Assembly (NCBI GenBank): GCA_007244375.1 | Contig: SCVW01000015.1 | Span: forward strand, 1-64,000 | Source: Smithella sp. | GTDB lineage: Bacteria > Desulfobacterota > Syntrophia > Syntrophales > Smithellaceae | Reading direction: 5' to 3' | Length of the DNA stretch: 64,000 nt | Shown: one piece after another, positions 9,560-18,745 of the stretch | Position numbering within the stretch: the first letter of the stretch is position 1 | Layout of the letters: each line of letters begins with the position of its first letter | Translations under genes and position numbers: made by a program | The notes under the pieces: model-generated | What the model was told of the DNA's origin: nothing | Database searches by the model: none | Seen by the model: the letters and a program-made list of their open reading frames with translations, nothing else

Positions 9560-9701
9560 GAGACTGTGTCGTAATTCCTTTTTTGTCATTCCGTGCAAGC
9601 GAAGCGCGACACGGAATCCAGTATTTTCAGCAAGTTCTGGATACCGGCCTGCGCCGGTATGACGGTGTTGATAGCAATTTTTCCTATTGCGACACAGTCT
9701 C
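9560..9701. repeat. 142-bp element bounded by 12-bp perfect inverted repeats
   Basis: GAGACTGTGTCG (9560-9571) is mirrored by CGACACAGTCTC (9690-9701). Inside are two further palindromes: ATTCCGTG/CACGGAAT (9588-9595 and 9610-9617) and ATACCGGC/GCCGGTAT with a 4-base loop (9641-9660). No coding capacity. The nested hairpin layout is that of a dispersed REP or MITE-like element. Confidence 0.7.
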
Positions 9702-9877
9702 TGCACGGGAATGACACTCAAAGGGCATTCGCCGGGGTAATTTGGCAAGAGGCCGGTATCCATTGATAGAACAAGAGTCATTAAATTTCTTTTGTGAACC
9801 TCAAATCATCAGTCTCGATAGAGATGCAACCTTTAATAAAATAATCAAAAACTGAAATTTAAACTAACATATGATAA

Positions 9878-10044
9878 TACCAATTCTAAATCAAAGATGA
9901 TATTGAGACGGCTAGGCGGAGGCGACGAGGCTTATATGAACATACGTTGAGAAAGCTGACAACCCCGGCCTTCGCCAGGGCAGGCTGTGCCAACAAAAAT
10001 AGCGCCCGGCATGCGCCAGGGTTCCCTTTGATTTAGAATTGGTA
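9878..10044. mobile_element. 167-bp MITE-like element with 19-bp perfect inverted repeats
   Basis: TACCAATTCTAAATCAAAG (9878-9896) is repeated exactly in inverse at 10026-10044. The interior is GC-rich with no gene. Size, termini and lack of coding fit a non-autonomous transposable element. No obvious target duplication flanks it. It ends 26 bases before the MFS gene, so it may carry or displace that gene's promoter. Confidence 0.68.
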
Positions 10045-10070
10045 GAAAATAATAATGGATAGGTAGGGTT

Positions 10071-11405
10071 ATGGCAGGTATTAAGAGAGCGTCGCATAGA
10101 GAACTGTTCGGCTGGGCAATGTTTGATTTTGCCAACTCGTCCTATACGACTGTTATTATCACGGTTGTTTTTTGCATCATATTTCCCAGAATTATTGTCG
10201 GAGACGGTCCTGAATATCGTCTGGGTAACTTTCTTTGGAGCACTGCACTGTCCATAAGTTATCTGGTCGTACTTCTTACGGCACCGCTTTTCGGAGCAAT
10301 TATGGATTATACCGGCTCCAAAAAGAAATTTCTTTTCGGAAGCTACATTCTCACAGTAATTGCCACGGCATCTCTTTATTTCGTCGGTCCGGGGAACATC
10401 CTGCCGGGAATACTGCTTATTATTCTGTCTAATGTCGGTTTTTCCTTGAGCGAATCTTTTGTTTCCAGCTTTCTGCCGGATCTCGGCCCGCCTGAAGATC
10501 TGGGTAAGATTTCCGGTTATGCCTGGGGATTGGGCTATTTCGGCGGACTGCTATCCACAGCCGCAGTAATTTTCGGTCTTAATGCCAGTGTGTACACGAT
10601 GGATAATTTTCCAAATCTCCGTTTGGTGGGACCGATGACAGGATTATTTTTTCTGATAGCTGCCATTCCGACTTTTCTATGGGTAAAAGAACGTACAGTT
10701 CCCAGATCTCTGCCTAAAAAAGAAAATTATTTTACAATCGGATGGAAGAGGTTAAAAAAGACATTTGCGGATATTCGGGATTACCGGGATTTAATGATTC
10801 TTCTGGCATCTTTCTTTTTTGCTTATTGCGGTCTGTCCATAGTAATCTCTTTCGCCTTTATTTACGGAGATCAGGTTGTAAGATGGTCGGGGACGACACA
10901 AATATTAATGTTTGTCATAACGCAGTTTACAGCGGCGGGAGGAGCTTTTCTCTTCGGCATCATGCAGGACAAATGGAAGGCCAAAAAGACGTTAATGCTG
11001 ACTCTCGTGATCTGGCTGGTTACCGTGAGTTTGATTTACGGAGTTACTGAAGTGACAGCTTTTATAAACAGTTTGGCTGGGGCCTCGTTTAAAGAGGAGC
11101 ATATTTTTCTAGTTATCGGATCGATTGCCGGACTTGGTCTGGGATCAACCCAGTCTGCATGCCGGGCGATGGTCGGTCTTTTTTCACCGGACACAAAAGC
11201 CGGAGAGTTTTTTGGTCTATGGTCTTTTGCCGGTCGTCTTTCTTCAATCTTCGGACTTATGAGTCTGGGATTATTGCAGATTATTTTCGGTTTACAAAAA
11301 GCGATTCTTGTTTGTTCCGTCTTTTTCCTGATATCAGTAGTCATTATCTTTTTCGTAAATGAAGAACGGGGGAAGATGGTTGCACTTAAACACTCCGGCG
11401 AATAG
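10071..11405 (+). CDS. MFS transporter, UMF1/Atg22-like family
   Basis: A 444-residue integral membrane protein with about 12 hydrophobic helices. The N-terminus HRELFGWAMFDFANSSYTTVI and the later block GLGLGSTQSACRAMVGLFSP are hallmarks of the UMF1 (Atg22-like) branch of the major facilitator superfamily. In yeast Atg22 exports amino acids from the vacuole; the bacterial substrates are unknown. It is a single gene between two repeat elements, with no partner. Confidence 0.85.
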   Translation: MAGIKRASHRELFGWAMFDFANSSYTTVIITVVFCIIFPRIIVGDGPEYRLGNFLWSTALSISYLVVLLTAPLFGAIMDYTGSKKKFLFGSYILTVIATASLYFVGPGNILPGILLIILSNVGFSLSESFVSSFLPDLGPPEDLGKISGYAWGLGYFGGLLSTAAVIFGLNASVYTMDNFPNLRLVGPMTGLFFLIAAIPTFLWVKERTVPRSLPKKENYFTIGWKRLKKTFADIRDYRDLMILLASFFFAYCGLSIVISFAFIYGDQVVRWSGTTQILMFVITQFTAAGGAFLFGIMQDKWKAKKTLMLTLVIWLVTVSLIYGVTEVTAFINSLAGASFKEEHIFLVIGSIAGLGLGSTQSACRAMVGLFSPDTKAGEFFGLWSFAGRLSSIFGLMSLGLLQIIFGLQKAILVCSVFFLISVVIIFFVNEERGKMVALKHSGE

Positions 11406-11429
11406 ATAATAATATGCACCCATACAGAA

Positions 11430-11486
11430 GTAGGGATCGTTCCCCGAACGATCCGACCGGCGGCGCATTCGGGGAATGCGCCCTAC
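11430..11486. repeat. REP-like double hairpin
   Basis: Two perfect 9-bp hairpins lie in tandem: GGATCGTTC/GAACGATCC (11434-11454) and GGCGCATTC/GAATGCGCC (11462-11482), each with a 3-base loop. An outer GTAGGG/CCCTAC pair (11430-11435 and 11481-11486) closes both into a cruciform-like unit. The layout is that of a REP doublet, between the MFS gene and the ligase fusion. Confidence 0.7.
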
Positions 11487-11588
11487 ATTCCGGAACCGTA
11501 ACCTAAGAGGCGTTGCTGGAATAACCAACATTGCATAGTTTAAAAAGATTGTATCAGTTATTATATTAAAGCAGATTAAGGCAATCTT

Positions 11589-14426
11589 ATGAACGGTATT
11601 CGAGCAAATATTAATTCCGACAAATCGATGGATGTTTTACTCCAGGATATTAAAGAACTGGTTGTTGAGCTTCATCCATCCTGGCCGACAACTAGAAAGA
11701 TATTACCTGATAGTCTGCTCACACAGGATTTGGGACTGGACAGCCTGGCACGAGTTGAACTTCTCTCTCGCGTTGAAAGAAATTTTGGCGTAACGCTTGA
11801 GGAAAAAATATTTATCGATGCGGAAACACCCCGCGATCTCTGGCAGGCAATTATTAAAACCAGTCCTTCCTTAAAATCTGTTGCGGCCGGAAAAATCAAT
11901 GAAGTTAAAATTGGAGAAGCATATGATTTGCCCTTCAACGCCGAAACACTGGTAGATGTCTTAATCTGGCATGTGGAGAAACATCCGGAAAGAACGCATA
12001 TCCGTTTATACAGCGATGAAGGCAATGGGGAAATTATTACATACAGACAGTTAGGTGAAGGTGCGCAGGCAGTTGCCGCCGGTCTTCAGGAAAAAGGACT
12101 GCTTCCGGGAGATACCGTTTCTATTATGCTGCCTACCAGTCGGGAATACTTTTTTACTTTTATGGGTATATTGCTGGCGGGTGGCATACCCGTTCCCATC
12201 TATCCGCCTTTTCGCATGAATCAGCTCGAGGATCATATGCGGCGGCACAGTACAATTCTTAAAAATTGCGAAGCGAAGATAATGGTCATCATTCCGGAAG
12301 CAAAACGCTTCGCCCAGGTTCTCAAGGCGCAGGTGGAGAGCATGCACACTCTGGCAATTTTTGAGGAATTGACCTCCGGCAAGTCAACGTATAATAAATA
12401 TACGCCAGCCGCAAACAATATTGCTTTTCTCCAATACACATCCGGTAGTACCGGTAATCCCAAGGGCGTGATGCTTACCCATGCCAATCTGCTGGCCAAT
12501 ATCCATGCGTTGGGTGAAGTGGCACAGGTAAAGTCCACGGATGTAATTGTCAGCTGGCTGCCGCTCTATCATGACATGGGTTTGATCGGGACATGGCTTT
12601 CCAGCCTTTATTATGCGGCCATGCTTGTGGTCATGTCGCCGTTGAGTTTTATTTCGCGGCCGCAACGCTGGCTGTGGGCTTTTCACCGCTATCGGGGGAC
12701 TATTTCGGCCGCTCCTAATTTCGCCTATGAATTATGTCTGAAAAGATTGAAGGATAATGATCTTCAGGGACTTGATCTTTCTTCATGGCGAATCGCCTGC
12801 AACGGAGCGGAACCAGTCAGCCCAGAAACGGTGGAGAATTTTTGCCGGCAATTCGGCAAGTACGGCTTTAAGCGGGGAATAATGATGCCAGTATATGGTT
12901 TGGCGGAATGTTCTGTCGGGCTTGCTTTCCCGCCGCTTGATCGTGGTCCTTTAATTGATAAAATTGATAGAGATGTTTTCGTAAATAACGGTCATGCTGT
13001 GCCTTCCACTAAATCTGATGAGAATATTTTACGATTTGTTGCCTGCGGCCGTCCATTGCCCGATCATGAAGTCCGCATTGTAGATGACGCCGGAAGGGAA
13101 TTGCCGGAACGATATGAGGGAAGACTACATTTCCGCGGACCGTCGGCAACGACAGGTTATTATCACAATGTTGAGGATACAAAACAGCTATTTGACGGAG
13201 ATTGGCTGGATTCCGGTGATATGGCTTATATTGCAGGTGGTGACATATTTATTACAGGACGGAAAAAAGACATTATCATCCGTGCCGGGCGGAACATCTA
13301 TCCTCAGGAACTCGAAGAAGCCGTGGGCAAAATCGCAGGTATCAGAAAAGGAAATGTTGTAGTATTTGCGACAAAGGATGCCGTTAATCAAACAGAGAAA
13401 CTTGTTGTGATGGCTGAAACAAGGGAAAATAACCCGGAAAAATTAAATGCCTTACGTGAAGAAATCAATACTCTGGCGATGGATCTTGTAGGAACCGCGG
13501 CCGATGAAGTTGTTCTGTCGCCGCCGGGTACTGTGCTTAAAACTTCCAGCGGAAAAATTCGCCGTGCCGGTAATCGCACTCTTTACGAGAACGGCCGGAT
13601 CGGTAAAGGTTTTGAAGGCACATGGTGGCAGATAGTGCGCATCACCGCGTCGGGAATTCTGCCGGAACTGAGACGTATGTGGCATGGCATGAACAGCGGA
13701 TTTTACGCCGCTTATTGCTGGATACTTTTTCTCATGCTTGCTCCGATTACGTGGGTGTCGGTCGTTTTATTACCAAAGGAATCATGGCGATGGTTTTTAA
13801 TGAGGAATGTTGCACGGTTTTTGGCAAAAGCTTCATTCACACCTGTTACCGTACAAGGAGCTGAAAATCTGCCTGACAAAAGGTCATTTATATTAGTATC
13901 CAATCATGCCAGTTACCTGGATAACTTTCTCATGGTTGCCGTGATGCCGATGGAATTCAGCTTTGTTGCCAAAGCCGAGCTGAAAGCAAATTTATTAACA
14001 CGAATATTCCTTAAAAGAATTCAAGCGGAATTTGTAGAGCGTTTCGACAGGCAAAAAGGAGTTGAAGATGCTCGTCGTGTTGTTTCTAATGCTTGTAAAG
14101 GTCGTAATCTGCTCTTTTTTGCCGAAGGCACTTTTACCCGCATTCCCGGGCTACGTCCTTTTCATATGGGAGCATTTGAAGCAGCGGTTGATGCCGATGT
14201 TCCTGTTGTTCCTGTTGCGATTAGAGGCACTCGTTCCATGCTTCGCGATGTCAGTATGTTTCCGCGGCGAGGAACTATTACAGTAACAGTCGGAAAACCA
14301 GTTGAACCCCGTAGTATGCAAGACAAATCTGCGCCGGATTCATGGACCACTGCAATAAAATTGCGTAATGCCGTCCGTGAATATATATTAAGATACTGCG
14401 GGGAACCTGATCTTTCCGGTCACTAA
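11589..14426 (+). CDS. ACP-AMP ligase-PlsC acyltransferase fusion
   Basis: A 945-residue three-part lipid enzyme. Residues 12-90 form an acyl-carrier domain with the phosphopantetheine serine in LGLDSLARVEL (S52). About 110-680 is an adenylating acyl ligase with TSGSTGNPKGVMLTHANL, YGLAECSVG and DSGDMAYI motifs. A hydrophobic helix at about 710-730 precedes a PlsC-type acyltransferase with NHASYLDN, FVERFDR and FFAEGTFTR. It should activate a fatty acid, hold it on its own carrier arm and pass it to a lysophospholipid or glycerol-phosphate acceptor at the inner membrane, much as Aas does, but with the carrier built in. Confidence 0.88.
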   Translation: MNGIRANINSDKSMDVLLQDIKELVVELHPSWPTTRKILPDSLLTQDLGLDSLARVELLSRVERNFGVTLEEKIFIDAETPRDLWQAIIKTSPSLKSVAAGKINEVKIGEAYDLPFNAETLVDVLIWHVEKHPERTHIRLYSDEGNGEIITYRQLGEGAQAVAAGLQEKGLLPGDTVSIMLPTSREYFFTFMGILLAGGIPVPIYPPFRMNQLEDHMRRHSTILKNCEAKIMVIIPEAKRFAQVLKAQVESMHTLAIFEELTSGKSTYNKYTPAANNIAFLQYTSGSTGNPKGVMLTHANLLANIHALGEVAQVKSTDVIVSWLPLYHDMGLIGTWLSSLYYAAMLVVMSPLSFISRPQRWLWAFHRYRGTISAAPNFAYELCLKRLKDNDLQGLDLSSWRIACNGAEPVSPETVENFCRQFGKYGFKRGIMMPVYGLAECSVGLAFPPLDRGPLIDKIDRDVFVNNGHAVPSTKSDENILRFVACGRPLPDHEVRIVDDAGRELPERYEGRLHFRGPSATTGYYHNVEDTKQLFDGDWLDSGDMAYIAGGDIFITGRKKDIIIRAGRNIYPQELEEAVGKIAGIRKGNVVVFATKDAVNQTEKLVVMAETRENNPEKLNALREEINTLAMDLVGTAADEVVLSPPGTVLKTSSGKIRRAGNRTLYENGRIGKGFEGTWWQIVRITASGILPELRRMWHGMNSGFYAAYCWILFLMLAPITWVSVVLLPKESWRWFLMRNVARFLAKASFTPVTVQGAENLPDKRSFILVSNHASYLDNFLMVAVMPMEFSFVAKAELKANLLTRIFLKRIQAEFVERFDRQKGVEDARRVVSNACKGRNLLFFAEGTFTRIPGLRPFHMGAFEAAVDADVPVVPVAIRGTRSMLRDVSMFPRRGTITVTVGKPVEPRSMQDKSAPDSWTTAIKLRNAVREYILRYCGEPDLSGH

Positions 14427-14581
14427 AAATGCCCGGAAGCAAATATTCCAGAAACATATTTTATCTTATTTTTGACAAAAAAATATTATTTATATAATTG
14501 CTGAAAAGTTGATATGACAATCCCATGAAAAATTAAAACGTATTTACCAGTGTGTGAGTGCCACGGTTTAAAAAGGAAATA

Positions 14582-16528
14582 ATGAAAAATAAAAGTGATA
14601 AAGAGCATAGTAGTAGAACTATATTTCTGGAAGCTGTCAATGTGGATAAGCGTCCACGGGAAGAGTTAAAGAAAAGTGAGGAATTGTACCGATTACTGAC
14701 AGATCAATCAATTGTGGGGATCCATATTATTCAAGGTGGGCGCATTAAGTATGTAAACCAGGCAACAGCTTTAATAGCCGGTTATTCAATAGAAGAAATG
14801 ATGAATTGGGAACCTGAAGGGTATCGTGTACTCTTTCATCAGGAAGACCTGCCTTATATAATGGAGCAGAGCAAGAAAAAGCAAACAGGAGACCCCAATA
14901 TTGTCGTTCAATACGCGTGGCGACTGATTACGAAATCCGGAGAGGTAAAGTGGATAGAATCTTATTCTAAAACAACATTATTCGAAGGTTTTCCCGCTGA
15001 CTTTGTGATAATGATCGATATAACCCCCCGCAGAAAGGCAGAGGAGGCGCTGCTTCGTAGTGAGGAGAAATATCGGACTATTATCGAAAATATCGAAGAT
15101 GGCTGCGCGGAACTGGATCTCAAAGGCAACTTTACATTTTTTAACGACGCGATTTGCGAAATTCATGGTTATCCGAGAAATGAATTGATGAAGCTGAACT
15201 ATCGCGAATATATGGATAAAGAAAATGCCGGAAAGATATTTGCAAAATATAACAAGGTATTCCGTACGGGAAAATCAGAAAAAGAAGCCGGATATGAAAT
15301 TATCACGAAAAGCGGACATAGAAAATATCTGGATGTATCTATATCACCCATCAAAAATGATATTAATCGTGTTGTTGCTTTTCGTGTTATTGTGCGTGAC
15401 AGAACAGAACGTAGAAAAGCGGAAGAAAAGTCACGAGAGATCGAAGAACGGTACAAGGCTCTTTTTGATCGTTCACTAGATTTTATTTACACCATTGATT
15501 TTGAAGGTCGCTTCATTGATGCCAACGCCGCTGCTTTGCGTAGATTTGGTTACAAGAGGGAGGAAATCCCTTCTTTTAATATTGCTTCGTTTTTGGATGA
15601 AAAGCAACTTCTGTCTGTATTGAAAATAATACAGGAACTTAAAGAAACCGGTACGCAGAAGGAACTGGCCGAGCTTAAGTTACGTCACAAAGATGGTTCC
15701 TATGTATATGTGGAAAGTAAAGGATCCGTTGTCATGTCCGACGGAAAACCTGTAGCCATACAGGCTGTTGCCAGAGATATTACCGAACGCAAACAGGCAG
15801 CGGAAGAAATCAGGAGAACGCAGGAACAGATGCGTGCCTTTGCTGCCCGGCTGCAGACAGTTCGCGAAGAGGAGCGTACACAAATTGCCCGCGAAATTCA
15901 TGATGAACTGGGAGGGGCACTGACCGGCATAAAGATTGATTTATCTTTACTAAGAAAAGTGGCCGGAGAAATAAAAGAGAATTCAGTAAAGGATCAGCTG
16001 TTCAATCATATTGATAACACGGTGAAACACATCGATAAGACCATACAAACCGTTCGAAAGATTGCTACAGAACTGAGACCGGGGATTCTGGACGATTTGG
16101 GTGTCCTTGCGGCCTTGGAATGGCAGCTTGATGATTTTCGGAAACGTACAGGTATAAATTACGAGTGGATTTCATCTCGGAAAAAAATCAACCTTGATGA
16201 ACAATGTGCTACGGCATTGTTTCGCATCTTTCAGGAAACGCTGACGAATGTGTTCCGTCATGCCAATGCAACGGAAGTGCATGTGCGGTTGCGCAAGAAA
16301 TCAAACACCTACATTTTGGAGGTGGAGGATAACGGCAGGGGAATAACAAAAAATAAAATTGACGATAAAAAATCTCTCGGGCTGCTTGGCATGCGGGAGC
16401 GTGCCTTGGCAGTCGGTGGTCGTATCAATATCGAAGGATATCCGGCAAAAGGAACAAAAGTAATCGTCGAAATTCCGGTTAAACAGATGAATAAATACAG
16501 AATGCCGGGGAAAAGGAACGTTTCATGA
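14582..16528 (+). CDS. PAS-containing sensor histidine kinase (HisKA_3)
   Basis: Cytoplasmic kinase of about 648 residues. Three PAS domains in a row (each ending in a D(I/R)T(P/E)R(R/K)KAEE-like linker) lead into a HisKA_3 dimerisation domain with IAREIHDELGGALTGIK, where the histidine is phosphorylated. A HATPase domain follows with DNGRGI and GLLGMRERA motifs. A GTG 24 bases upstream is possible, but ATG 14582 has AAAAAGGAAAT just before it. Its TGA overlaps the start of the regulator gene (ATGA), so the two form one NarX/NarL-type pair. The stimulus is unknown. Confidence 0.9.
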   Translation: MKNKSDKEHSSRTIFLEAVNVDKRPREELKKSEELYRLLTDQSIVGIHIIQGGRIKYVNQATALIAGYSIEEMMNWEPEGYRVLFHQEDLPYIMEQSKKKQTGDPNIVVQYAWRLITKSGEVKWIESYSKTTLFEGFPADFVIMIDITPRRKAEEALLRSEEKYRTIIENIEDGCAELDLKGNFTFFNDAICEIHGYPRNELMKLNYREYMDKENAGKIFAKYNKVFRTGKSEKEAGYEIITKSGHRKYLDVSISPIKNDINRVVAFRVIVRDRTERRKAEEKSREIEERYKALFDRSLDFIYTIDFEGRFIDANAAALRRFGYKREEIPSFNIASFLDEKQLLSVLKIIQELKETGTQKELAELKLRHKDGSYVYVESKGSVVMSDGKPVAIQAVARDITERKQAAEEIRRTQEQMRAFAARLQTVREEERTQIAREIHDELGGALTGIKIDLSLLRKVAGEIKENSVKDQLFNHIDNTVKHIDKTIQTVRKIATELRPGILDDLGVLAALEWQLDDFRKRTGINYEWISSRKKINLDEQCATALFRIFQETLTNVFRHANATEVHVRLRKKSNTYILEVEDNGRGITKNKIDDKKSLGLLGMRERALAVGGRINIEGYPAKGTKVIVEIPVKQMNKYRMPGKRNVS

Positions 16529-17154
16529 TCAGAGTAATTACAGTGGATGATCATGCCGTCGTGCGGCGCGGTTTGAAGCAAATCATTGAAGAAGAATCGG
16601 ACATGCAGGTGGTCAATGAGGCAGGAAATGGTCGCGACGCTATTTCCATAATCCGCCGTACCGCCTGCGATGTTGTTATTCTGGATATTAGTCTTCCGGG
16701 AATGAGCGGGATAGAAGTTCTTCATTACATTCGACACGAGCATCCTGATCTTCCGGTGTTGATTATGAGTATGCATGAGGAAAAACAGTACGCTTTCCGT
16801 GTACTCAAGGCTGGTGCCTCCGGTTACCTGATGAAAGACAGCATTCCTGAAGAATTGATAAATGCCATACGAAGGATTATTGCAGGCGGGAGGTATATAA
16901 GTAATTCTTTTTCTGAAACAATGCTCTTGGAACAGGAATCATCCGGGAAGTCTCTTCACGAAAAACTCTCTGACCGTGAATTTCAGATCATGTGCATGAT
17001 TGCCCGGGGTAAGGCACTAAAAGATATTGGAGAAGTATTATGCATCAGTGGCAAGACGGTAAGTACCTACCGTACCCGAATCCTGGAAAAAATGAAAATG
17101 AAAACCAATGCCGAAATTGTCAGTTATGCTTTGAAACATGAATTGATAACTTAA
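16525..17154 (+). CDS. NarL/FixJ-type response regulator
   Basis: A 209-residue DNA-binding regulator. The receiver domain (VDDH acidic pair, phospho-acceptor D54 in VILDISLPGM, K in LMKDS) is followed by a LuxR-type helix-turn-helix (LSDREFQIMCMIARGKALKDI, CISGKTVSTYRTRI). It overlaps the kinase gene by four bases and is surely its partner. A hairpin terminator follows. Targets are unknown. Confidence 0.93.
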   Translation: MIRVITVDDHAVVRRGLKQIIEEESDMQVVNEAGNGRDAISIIRRTACDVVILDISLPGMSGIEVLHYIRHEHPDLPVLIMSMHEEKQYAFRVLKAGASGYLMKDSIPEELINAIRRIIAGGRYISNSFSETMLLEQESSGKSLHEKLSDREFQIMCMIARGKALKDIGEVLCISGKTVSTYRTRILEKMKMKTNAEIVSYALKHELIT

Positions 17155-17505
17155 TAAATAGCTTAATGTCTGATATTGGGATAATCCCTACAAAGAAATC
17201 AGCATTCCCTGACAGACAATTCCTTCTAAAAGTGAAATAATCACCGTCAGTTATTTGATGGTGATTATTTATTGTAATAAATCTTTAATGCTTCGCTTTC
17301 ATTGGGTGGCTTTGTTAAGTGGTTTCGGTCCCCTGTAACTTGTAAATTATGCGGCTGTGGTTTTTTAACTCCTAAAATTTCATCGCTATCCATTGAAAGC
17401 GAAGTTTATATTAATTCCCGGACAGGTCTTTTTTTGTAAATCAATTAAAATGTGTATATTTGTCTTCAATGATTTAACTAATTTATCCTATCTAATGAGG
17501 TCATT
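17155..17505. other. Intergenic region between regulator and STAS-like gene
   Basis: Apart from the terminator hairpin at 17235-17270, no gene or clear promoter is seen in this AT-rich stretch. Confidence 0.5.
17235..17270 (+). terminator. 15-bp stem-loop terminator after the NarL-type regulator
   Basis: AAATAATCACCGTCA (17235-17249) pairs with TGATGGTGATTATTT (17256-17270), with one G-T wobble and a 6-base loop. A-rich and T-rich flanks fit a bidirectional terminator. Confidence 0.65.
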
Positions 17506-17880
17506 ATGGATTTTTTAATCAAAGCCAGATTAAACAGTAAGGTCGTTATCGCGTCAGTTGATGGTGAATGGAATAAAGCAACCTTCCTGTTGATGAGGAA
17601 GAAAGTGATTAACTTATTAAAAAATATCAATGCCAGACATTTACTTTTAGACGTCCGTCATTTAAAAGGGAAAGTGTCAACTATGGACTTTTTAAAAATA
17701 GCTGCCTCAGGGGCCTTTGAAGTAAAATTGGCGGCAGTATATTCGGAAAATACAAATATAGAGGAAACGGTAAAATTTAGTAGGGCGGAAGCTCTTAATA
17801 GGGGAAGGTTGGTAAAAGTATTTAATGATGTTGCGGAAGCAAAAGAATGGTTGAACTTTCCTGAATTAGAGTATGAATAA
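17506..17880 (+). CDS. STAS/SpoIIAA-like small protein
   Basis: A 124-residue soluble protein. Alternating beta strands and helices, with RHLLLDVRHLKGK in the middle and a terminal VFNDVAEAKEWL helix, resemble the STAS/SpoIIAA-like fold used in signalling switches. The match is by pattern only. It is a single gene with no kinase or phosphatase next to it. It converges on the FadR-type regulator gene. Confidence 0.55.
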   Translation: MDFLIKARLNSKVVIASVDGEWNKATFLLMRKKVINLLKNINARHLLLDVRHLKGKVSTMDFLKIAASGAFEVKLAAVYSENTNIEETVKFSRAEALNRGRLVKVFNDVAEAKEWLNFPELEYE

Positions 17881-17950
17881 TAATCAATAAAGTAACATTT
17901 ATCTAATTATTCGGCTGTAATAGAAAATTTGTAAATATGGAGATGAGTTA

Positions 17951-18688
17951 CTATATTTCCTTTAGGACTGTTTTCAAGGACTTTTCCATATAATTAACAT
18001 GCTCGATGGTTGCAATCTTGGCCGCCTCTGACTTATGTTTTTCTATGGCATCGCTAATTTTCTTTAACTGAGTTATAATATTTTTTGAAAATCCGGAAAT
18101 TGCCGAAAGCCTATCGCGGACGATTGGAAAGTATTCACGCAGAATATCAGTTATAGTCTTACTCAGATGAACAAATACAGTATTACCGGTAGTATTGGCC
18201 AGCAAATCAAAAAAACTAGTGTATATTATTATACCTTTTGGGGCGATAACAATTTTATTTACGTTGATCTTCCGGGCTTCTTTGAATAGTTGCTTAATCT
18301 GTTTTACCTGTTCAAGAGTGGCACTTTTTGCCGCCAAACAGGCAGCCTCGGCATCGATAATGCGCCACACGTATAATAATTCCCACATGCTTTCCTGGCT
18401 AACGGAGAGATGATCTATCAATGGTGTACGTAGATCATCGAACATAGATTTGACAAATTTGCCTCGCCGGTCATTAGATTCAATATAGCCTCGGGCCTCC
18501 AGCAGTTTCAGGCCTTCACGAAGTGATATGCGGCTGATGCCGAAGAGTTTGGTCATTTCGTGTTCGCTGGGCAGTTTATCACCTGGCTTCAATATACCTT
18601 TCGTGATAAGATCTATAATTTGGTTGGTAACCCGACTGGGAATTCCCGGCGACTTCTCAATTTTTGATATGCTGAATACTTTACGCAT
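17951..18688 (-). CDS. GntR-family transcriptional regulator, FadR/FCD subfamily
   Basis: A 245-residue repressor or activator. The winged helix-turn-helix (LKPGDKLPSEHEMTKLFGISRISLREGLKLLEARG-type block, here about residues 35-75) is followed by an all-helical FCD ligand domain. FCD proteins usually bind metal and an organic acid; here the common FH pair reads FF, while the late histidines (IEKHK, TIEHV) remain. An in-frame ATG at 18745 would add 19 residues but sits on the -35 box of the promoter, so the start is placed at 18688. It is divergent from the alkylsuccinate synthase operon and is its obvious candidate regulator. Confidence 0.85.
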   Translation of the reverse strand: MRKVFSISKIEKSPGIPSRVTNQIIDLITKGILKPGDKLPSEHEMTKLFGISRISLREGLKLLEARGYIESNDRRGKFVKSMFDDLRTPLIDHLSVSQESMWELLYVWRIIDAEAACLAAKSATLEQVKQIKQLFKEARKINVNKIVIAPKGIIIYTSFFDLLANTTGNTVFVHLSKTITDILREYFPIVRDRLSAISGFSKNIITQLKKISDAIEKHKSEAAKIATIEHVNYMEKSLKTVLKEI

Positions 18689-18717
18689 AATACCTGCAAT
18701 TTTTAATATGTAGTGTA

Positions 18718-18745
18718 TATATAAGAAATCATGTTTTTTTGTCAA
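18718..18745 (-). promoter_or_regulatory. Sigma-70 promoter of the FadR-type regulator
   Basis: On the minus strand TTGACA (18745-18740) and TATATA (18723-18718) are separated by 16 bases. This places the transcript start near 18711 and excludes the upstream ATG as the start codon. Confidence 0.65.

Larger units (their letters stand above)
9421..10070. other. 650-bp gene-free region made mostly of repeats
   Basis: No credible gene is seen. Apparent ORFs here translate palindromic repeats, including the TGAGRYPE-type peptide that such repeats often give. The region holds the two inverted-repeat elements listed separately (9560-9701 and 9878-10044) plus scattered fragments of the same GC-rich palindromes. 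Confidence 0.75.

Noticed and set aside
9512-9781. An 89-residue minus-strand frame with a TGAGRYPE-like peptide
   Set aside because: It is a translation of the palindromic repeat at 9560-9701, has no ribosome-binding site, and such peptides are well-known repeat artefacts.
9560-10044. Possible CRISPR array
   Set aside because: The repeats are inverted pairs, not evenly spaced direct repeats, and no cas genes are near.
18689-18745. Upstream ATG as the start of the FadR-type regulator
   Set aside because: It overlaps the -35 box of a good promoter whose transcript would begin downstream of it.
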